From: Rhodococcus sp. 14-2483-1-2 | GTDB lineage: Bacteria; Actinomycetota; Actinomycetes; Mycobacteriales; Mycobacteriaceae | DNA: 64,000 bases | Reading direction: 5' to 3' | Assembly: GCF_002259405.1 (NCBI RefSeq) | Contig: NZ_NPFW01000007.1 | Coordinates: forward strand, 558,001-622,000 | In this document: one piece after another, positions 58,893 through 64,000 of the stretch | Numbering within the stretch: position 1 is the first letter of the stretch | How the letters are laid out: every line of letters begins with the position of its first letter | The notes under the pieces: model-generated | Told to the model about the DNA's origin: nothing | Seen by the model: only the letters and a program-made list of their open reading frames with translations | Database searches by the model: none | Position numbers and translations under genes: made by a program

Positions 58893-60383
58893 TCAGTGCC
58901 CGCCCGACAGCTGTCCACTCAATCGGACGTGCCGTTCGGCAGATGCGGCGTTCAGGCCGATGATCTGGGCATGCTTGCCCTTCGCCTCGTACTTCGAGGT
59001 GATGGCGTCGAGGGTCGCGACCGTGGATGCATCCCAGACATGGGCCCCACTGAGGTCGATGACGACGTTCTTCGGATCTCCCACGTAGTCGAACTGGTAG
59101 ATCAGATCGTTGCTCGACGCGAAGAACAACTCGCCATTCACCGCGTAGACGCGGGTGTCCTGGTCCGGATGGGCCACGTCGACGACCTCGGTCAGGTGCG
59201 CCACGCGTCGGGCGAACAGCACCATCGCGGTGAGGACGCCGACGACCACGCCGTACGCCAGGTTGTGGGTGGCGACGGTGACGACCACGGTTGCCAGCAT
59301 GACTGCTGTTTCGCTCTTGGGCATGCGCCGCAACGTCTTCGGATGAATGCTGTGCCAGTCCATCGTGCCGATCGCAACCATGATCATGACGGCGGCGAGT
59401 GCGGCCATCGGGATCAGCGCCACGATGTCGCCGAGACCGACCACGAGAATCAGCAGGAACACACCCGCCAGGAACGTCGAGATGCGCGTCCGGGCACCCG
59501 AGGCCTTGACGTTGATCATCGTCTGGCCGACCATCGCGCAACCACCCATGCCACCGAAGAAGCCGGTGATGACGTTGGCTGCGCCCTGGCCCCAGCTCTC
59601 GCGGGTCTTGTTCGAGTGCGAATCGGTGACGTCGTCGACGAGCTTGGCGGTGAGCAGCGACTCGAGCAGCCCGACGATGGCCATGGCACACGCGTACGGA
59701 GCGATGATGCTCACGGTTTCCAGGTTCAACGGCACGTCGGGGAAGAGCAGGGCAGGCAAGCTCGACGGCAATTCGCCCTCGCCACCGACGTTGGGGACGT
59801 TCAGCGCGAACACCACCGTGGCAACCGTCAACAGCACGATTGCCACGAGCGGTGCGGGAACGACGGAGGTGATCCGAGGAAGCAAGAACATGATCAGCAG
59901 ACCGACGGCCACCAGCGGGTACACCAGCCACGGAACACCGATGAGGGACGGGAACTGCGAGGTGAAGATCAGAATTGCCAGCGCGTTGACGAATCCCACC
60001 ATCACGCTGCGAGGAATGAAGCGCATCAGCTTGGCAACGCCGAGGACTCCGAGAACCACCTGGAGCACACCGGCGAGGATGACGGTGGCGATGAAGTAGT
60101 CGAGGCCGTACTGCTTGGCGACCGGAGCGATGACCAGGGCAATCGCCCCGGTGGCCGCAGAGATCATCGCGGGGCGACCGCCCAGGAACGCGATGGACAC
60201 GGCCATCGTGAAGGACGCGAACAGGCCCACTCGCGGATCGACACCCGCAATGACCGAGAAGGCTATGGCCTCGGGAATCAGCGCCAATGCGACAACCAGG
60301 CCGGCCAGCACCTCGGTCTTCAGCATTCGGGGGGACCGCAGGGCACCCATGACGGTCGGAATCCGGTCGGCGGAGTCGCTCAT
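58893..60383 (-). CDS. SulP family inorganic anion transporter with STAS domain (copy 1)
   Basis: 496 residues. The membrane part has LVVALALIPEAIAFSVIAGVD near the start (TM1, substrate site) and a conserved GGMGGCAMVGQTMINVKASG loop. A C-terminal STAS domain (~390-490) contains DLSGAHVWDASTVATLDAI. Sulfate or bicarbonate are the usual substrates; the actinobacterial group includes BicA-like proteins. It is nearly identical in the aligned region to the SulP at 62794. ATG 60383 follows GGAGAG. A TACTCTT dyad lies 165 bp upstream. Confidence 0.93.
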   Translation of the reverse strand: MSDSADRIPTVMGALRSPRMLKTEVLAGLVVALALIPEAIAFSVIAGVDPRVGLFASFTMAVSIAFLGGRPAMISAATGAIALVIAPVAKQYGLDYFIATVILAGVLQVVLGVLGVAKLMRFIPRSVMVGFVNALAILIFTSQFPSLIGVPWLVYPLVAVGLLIMFLLPRITSVVPAPLVAIVLLTVATVVFALNVPNVGGEGELPSSLPALLFPDVPLNLETVSIIAPYACAMAIVGLLESLLTAKLVDDVTDSHSNKTRESWGQGAANVITGFFGGMGGCAMVGQTMINVKASGARTRISTFLAGVFLLILVVGLGDIVALIPMAALAAVMIMVAIGTMDWHSIHPKTLRRMPKSETAVMLATVVVTVATHNLAYGVVVGVLTAMVLFARRVAHLTEVVDVAHPDQDTRVYAVNGELFFASSNDLIYQFDYVGDPKNVVIDLSGAHVWDASTVATLDAITSKYEAKGKHAQIIGLNAASAERHVRLSGQLSGGH

Positions 60384-60637
60384 ATCTCTCCATTCGTGAT
60401 CGATGGACAGGACAGGCCGAGGAACGGCCGCTCTCATCCAGGGGTGGGCGCATCGCTGCGCCCGAAGGCTTTGTTCGTGGAGCCCGATGGGCATCTCACG
60501 CGTCCCGCACACATCGGGTGGGGAGAAACAGTCAGGAAACTGATCCATACTCTTACGCAAGAGTAGAGTTGATGCAAATCGACGGTCTTCGGACCGGGGT
60601 CGAGACCAGGTGAAGAACCCCCCGTAGCGTAAGAGGC
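60384..60637. promoter_or_regulatory. Divergent region between SulP copy 1 and rnj, with MerR-like dyad
   Basis: The region contains TACTCTT-ACGC-AAGAGTA, a perfect 7-bp inverted repeat with a 4-bp spacer (60548-60565), similar in form to MerR-family sites. A TAGCGT box (60625-60630) ends 7 nt before the rnj ATG, giving a leaderless rnj transcript. I could not identify a convincing -35/-10 pair around the dyad itself for the minus strand. Nothing here looks coding. Confidence 0.55.
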
Positions 60638-62347
60638 ATGTCGAGATCACCACGGAACCGCAGATCCCCCGCCGCACCGAGAAAGCGATCCTCCTCCGCG
60701 CTTCAGGCAGGGCACCTTCGCGTGATCGCGACCGGCGGTCTCGGCGAGATCGGTCGAAACATGACCGTGTTCGAGTACGACGGAAAACTGCTCATCGTCG
60801 ACTGCGGCGTCCTGTTCCCCGAAGAGCACCAGCCCGGCGTCGACGTCATCCTCCCCGACTGGAGTTGCATCCGGGATCGTCTCGACGACGTCGTCGCGAT
60901 CGTCCTCACCCACGGACACGAGGACCACATCGGCGGCGTCCCCTACCTGCTGCGCGAGCGTGGCGACATCCCCGTCATCTCGTCACGGCTGACTCTGCAC
61001 TTCCTGGCTGCCAAGTTCGAGGAGTTCAAGGTCTCGACAAAGCTGATCGAGGTCGAAGCGGGGCAAACCCGTCAGGAAGGCCCGTTCGAGCTCGAGTTCA
61101 TCGCCGTCAACCACTCGATCCCCGACGGTCTCGCCATCGCCATTCGCACCGACGCCGGGCTTGTGCTGCACACCGGCGACTTCAAGATGGACCAGTTCCC
61201 GCTGGACGGCCGGATCACCGATCTCCGTAGCTTCGCACGCCTCGGCGAGGAAGGGCTCGATCTCCTCCTCGTCGACTCGACCAACGCCGAAGTTCCCGGG
61301 TTCATGGTGTCCGAACGTGATCTGGTCCCGGCCATCGAGAAGGTGTTCCGTGAAACGACGGGGCGCGTGATCGTCTCGAGCTTCGCCAGTCACGTGCACC
61401 GCATTCAACAGGTACTCGACGCTGCGCATGCGCAGGGCCGCAAGGTTGCGTTCGTGGGCCGATCGATGGTGCGCAACATGAAGATTGCGACCGATCTGAA
61501 TTACCTCGATGTGCCCGACGGGCTCGTCGTCGATCTACCGAAGCTCAACCGACTTCCGGCCAACAAGATCACCTTGATCTGCACCGGATCGCAGGGCGAG
61601 CCCCTCGCCGCGCTGTCGCGGATGGCGTCGGGTGAGCATCAAATCAAGGTGGGCGACGGCGACACCGTGCTGATGGCCAGCAGTCTCATTCCCGGAAACG
61701 AGAACGCGATCTACCGCGTCATCAACGGTCTCGTCGACAAGGGTGCACGTGTGGTGCACAAGGGAAATGCGAAGGTGCACGTCTCCGGTCACGCCAGCGC
61801 AGGCGAGTTGGTCTACTGCTACAACATCCTCGAACCCGCCAATGTGCTTCCCGTACACGGTGAGTCGCGACATCTGCGCGCCAACGCCGATCTCGCGATC
61901 AGGACCGGCGTTCCCCGCGATCGAGTGTTGATCGCCGAGAACGGAAGCGTCATCGACCTGTTCGACGGCGTCGCGCAGATCACCGGCTCCGTCCCCATCG
62001 AACTGATCTATGTCGATGGCAGTGCCGTCGGTGGTGTGACCGAGGATTCGCTGGCCGAGCGTCGCTTGCTCGCGAACGAGGGCGTGCTGACCGTCATCGC
62101 GATCGTGGATCCAGACACCGGCCTGCTGGTCGACGACGTCGACTTCATCGGACGCGGATTCGCCCACGAGGCCAACGCATTCGACTCGCTGGCCAAGGCG
62201 ATCGGCAAGACCCTCACGCGCGAGAGCGACGTCAAGGTTGCGTCTCGCGAGAACATCGAGAAGCGCATCGTGCAGGAATCGGCACGGTGGGCCAAGCAGA
62301 CCCTGGGCCGTCAGCCCCTCATCGTCCCGGTGGTCGTGGACGGCTAG
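60638..62347 (+). CDS. rnj: Ribonuclease J (RNase J)
   Basis: 569 residues. After a basic ~25-residue N-terminal tail comes the metallo-beta-lactamase core with HGHEDH (92-97), HTGDFKMDQ and the beta-CASP motifs (SSFASHVHRIQQV, CTGSQGEP, VHVSGHAS, PVHGESRHL). The C-terminal domain is of normal size. It is a 5'-3' exo- and endoribonuclease in mRNA and rRNA processing. The usual upstream dapA is absent. A TAGCGT box 7 nt before the ATG suggests a leaderless mRNA, so it is transcribed from its own promoter. Confidence 0.95.
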   Translation: MSRSPRNRRSPAAPRKRSSSALQAGHLRVIATGGLGEIGRNMTVFEYDGKLLIVDCGVLFPEEHQPGVDVILPDWSCIRDRLDDVVAIVLTHGHEDHIGGVPYLLRERGDIPVISSRLTLHFLAAKFEEFKVSTKLIEVEAGQTRQEGPFELEFIAVNHSIPDGLAIAIRTDAGLVLHTGDFKMDQFPLDGRITDLRSFARLGEEGLDLLLVDSTNAEVPGFMVSERDLVPAIEKVFRETTGRVIVSSFASHVHRIQQVLDAAHAQGRKVAFVGRSMVRNMKIATDLNYLDVPDGLVVDLPKLNRLPANKITLICTGSQGEPLAALSRMASGEHQIKVGDGDTVLMASSLIPGNENAIYRVINGLVDKGARVVHKGNAKVHVSGHASAGELVYCYNILEPANVLPVHGESRHLRANADLAIRTGVPRDRVLIAENGSVIDLFDGVAQITGSVPIELIYVDGSAVGGVTEDSLAERRLLANEGVLTVIAIVDPDTGLLVDDVDFIGRGFAHEANAFDSLAKAIGKTLTRESDVKVASRENIEKRIVQESARWAKQTLGRQPLIVPVVVDG

Positions 62348-62358
62348 AGCCGGTCCGG

Positions 62359-62763
62359 TCAGATCTGGGCTGCCGCACCACGGGTGGACAGCACATCGGT
62401 CAGTTCCTCGGCGTAGGCGAGCTGCCGCCGCAACGTGCGGCAGCTTTCCTCGGCCTTGGTGTGACACTCACGAACGAAGGCCGCGGCCGACGACTTGGCG
62501 TCGTCCGTCGCGTTCTCGTCGCCCAGAACGTCGAGGGATTCGAGTAGCTGTTTCATTTCGGCCAACGTGAAGTCGAGGGGCTTCATCCGACGAATGACGA
62601 GCAGTCGTTCGACGTCGGACTCGGTGTAGAGCCGGAAGCCGCCGACGGTCCGAGCAGAGGGCGTGACGAGGCCGACGTCGTCGTAATGACGAACCGTGCG
62701 GATGGACAGCTCGGTTCGTTGAGCTACCTGTCCGATCTGCATGTGCATGCCGTCGTCTGCCAT
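62359..62763 (-). CDS. MerR family transcriptional regulator
   Basis: 134 residues: winged helix MQIGQVAQRTELSIRTVRHY followed by the GGFRLYTESDVERLLVIRR wing and a coiled-coil dimerisation helix (~75-125). Two cysteines (RECH and ESC) lie in the coiled coil, not at the metal-binding position of MerR/ZntR, so a metal sensor is unlikely. It begins 30 nt downstream of the SulP copy 2 stop on the same strand and converges on rnj with 11 bp between stops. It probably controls one or both SulP genes. Confidence 0.9.
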   Translation of the reverse strand: MADDGMHMQIGQVAQRTELSIRTVRHYDDVGLVTPSARTVGGFRLYTESDVERLLVIRRMKPLDFTLAEMKQLLESLDVLGDENATDDAKSSAAAFVRECHTKAEESCRTLRRQLAYAEELTDVLSTRGAAAQI

Positions 62764-62793
62764 GTGCCGCCTCTCCTCGACAGCCCACCCTAG

Positions 62794-64000
62794 TCAGTGC
62801 TCGGCACCGAGGTTTCCACTGAGGCGGTCGTGCCGCTCGGTGGACGGCGCGTTCAGCCCCACGATCTTCACCGTCTTGCCCTTGGCGGCGTATTTGGTCG
62901 TGATGGCGTCGAGGGTCGCCACGGTCGATGCGTCCCAGATGTGCGACTCGGACATGTCGATGACGATGTTCTTCGGATCTCCGACGTAGTCGAACTGATA
63001 GATCAGATCGTTGCTCGACGCGAAGAACAACTCGCCCTTCACCGCGTACACCCGGGTGTCCTCGTCGGGATGGGCCACGTCGACCACCTCGGTCAGATGG
63101 GCGACCCGTCGGGCGAACAGCACCATTGCAGTGATGACACCGACGAGCACGCCGTACGCGAGGTTGTGGGTGACGACGGTGACCGCAACCGTGGCGACCA
63201 TGACGAGGGTCTCGCTCTTGGGCATGCGGCGCAACGTCTTCGGGTCGATGCTGTGCCAGTCGAAGGTGCCGATCGAGACCATGATCATCACTGCGACGAG
63301 CGCGGCCATCGGAATCAGCGCGACGATGTCGCCGAGACCGACGACCAGGATGAGCAGGAAGACGCCGGCGAGGAACGTCGAGATTCGAGTGCGGGCTCCG
63401 GAGACCTTGACGTTGATCATGGTCTGGCCGATCATCGCGCAACCGCCCATGCCGCCGGTGAATCCCGTGACCAGATTCGCCACACCCTGACCCCAGCCCT
63501 CACGGGTCTTGTTGGAGTGCGAGTCGGTGATGTCGTCGACGAGCTTGGCCGTCATCAGAGACTCCAGCAGGCCGACGAGCGCGATCGCCAGCGCGAACGG
63601 CGCGATGATCGACAGTGTGTCGAACGTGAACGGCACGTCCGGAATCAGGAACGACGGCAGCGAGGACGGCAGTTCACCCTCGTCGCCCACATCCGGAACT
63701 GCCAACGCGAAGACGAGTGTGACGCCGGTGAGTATCACGATCGCGATCAGCGGTGCCGGCACGATGGTCGTCAGCTTGGGCAGGAAGAACATGATGAGCA
63801 GGCCCACGGCGACCATCGGGTAGACCAACCACGGCACCCCGATCAGATATGGAACCTGTGAGCTGAAGATCAAGATCGCCAGCGCGTTGACGAATCCGAC
63901 CATGACGCTGCGCGGAATGAATCGCATCAACTTGGCGACGCCGAGAACGCTGAGCACGACCTGCATCACTCCGCCGAGAATCACCGCTGCGATCAGATAG
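62794..64000 (-). CDS. SulP family inorganic anion transporter with STAS domain (copy 2, 5' end outside window)
   Basis: The frame is open to the window edge; 402 C-terminal residues are visible. It contains VGFVNALAILIFSSQVPYLIG, GGMGGCAMIGQTMINVKVSG and a STAS domain with DMSESHIWDASTVATLDAI. It is almost identical to copy 1 over the shared region, with differences mostly conservative (for example SSQVPYLIG versus TSQFPSLIG). The N-terminal helices and start lie beyond base 64000. It is followed by merR in the same orientation. Confidence 0.93.
   Translation of the reverse strand, partial: YLIAAVILGGVMQVVLSVLGVAKLMRFIPRSVMVGFVNALAILIFSSQVPYLIGVPWLVYPMVAVGLLIMFFLPKLTTIVPAPLIAIVILTGVTLVFALAVPDVGDEGELPSSLPSFLIPDVPFTFDTLSIIAPFALAIALVGLLESLMTAKLVDDITDSHSNKTREGWGQGVANLVTGFTGGMGGCAMIGQTMINVKVSGARTRISTFLAGVFLLILVVGLGDIVALIPMAALVAVMIMVSIGTFDWHSIDPKTLRRMPKSETLVMVATVAVTVVTHNLAYGVLVGVITAMVLFARRVAHLTEVVDVAHPDEDTRVYAVKGELFFASSNDLIYQFDYVGDPKNIVIDMSESHIWDASTVATLDAITTKYAAKGKTVKIVGLNAPSTERHDRLSGNLGAEH

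Noticed and set aside
60548..60565. The TACTCTT dyad as a full MerR-type promoter with 19-bp spacer
   Set aside because: The dyad is real, but I could not place acceptable -35 and -10 hexamers around it on either strand, so only the dyad is reported.
1..64000. Mobile elements, prophage, CRISPR arrays, toxin-antitoxin pairs, tRNA and rRNA genes
   Set aside because: No transposase, integrase, regularly spaced repeats or cloverleaf-like segments were recognised. Gene content and codon use look uniform, with no sign of a recent island, although a systematic tRNA or attachment-site search was not possible.

Overview
The window is a dense, high-GC actinobacterial chromosome segment. Features that point to a mycolate-type actinomycete close to Rhodococcus are an MMPL transporter, actinobacterial DUF families, a single-cysteine arsenate reductase of the mycothiol-coupled kind, and many start codons placed 6-7 nt after a TAnnnT box (leaderless genes). 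The genus is an inference from gene content. I see no phage, insertion sequence, CRISPR, rRNA or tRNA, and gene density is close to complete.

Layout. 1-6.5 kb: a truncated MMPL exporter, two DUF membrane/envelope proteins, a family 4 glycosyltransferase and an SRPBCC protein. 6.5-9.6 kb: an AI-2E-type permease in one operon with a LuxR-type two-component system; it shares a symmetric -10 box with a divergent adenylate cyclase. 11-17.4 kb: flippase-like membrane protein, YceI, DUF3054, NhaA behind a structured leader RNA, a serine hydrolase and an APC permease preceded by an 8-codon leaderless leader peptide. 17.4-22 kb: a six-gene arsenic operon (arsR, acr3, two different arsC, two FAD monooxygenases) with translational overlaps at nearly every junction. 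22-26.5 kb: TauE/SafE permease and two penicillin-binding-protein paralogues, one of which has lost every catalytic motif. 26.5-32 kb: an unrecognised 181-aa protein, an ABC-F ATPase, an alpha/beta hydrolase, an acyl-CoA synthetase and DUF3995.

32-40 kb: a polyol catabolic locus. A SorC-type regulator heads an ABC-transporter operon, divergent from a zinc polyol dehydrogenase and a mannitol-dehydrogenase-family enzyme, with a dyad operator between them. 40-43.5 kb: KtrA/KtrB potassium uptake and an EAL-DICT protein. 43.5-51.2 kb: an aldarate (galactarate/glucarate) pathway with three enolase-superfamily dehydratases, KdgD-type dehydratase and 2-oxoglutarate-semialdehyde dehydrogenase, giving a complete route to 2-oxoglutarate but no transporter or regulator. 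51.2-58.8 kb: a GGDEF protein and three TetR regulators, each next to a strong palindromic operator, controlling an alpha/beta hydrolase, a Baeyer-Villiger-type monooxygenase plus SDR, and an MFS exporter. 58.9-64 kb: two near-identical SulP anion transporters flanking RNase J and a MerR regulator; the second SulP runs off the window.

Most notable are the palindromic -10 shared by two divergent leaderless genes, the nhaA leader RNA, the leaderless leader peptide before the APC permease, the degenerate PBP pseudoenzyme beside its intact paralogue, and the extended ars operon ending in a flavoprotein with a Cys-rich tail.
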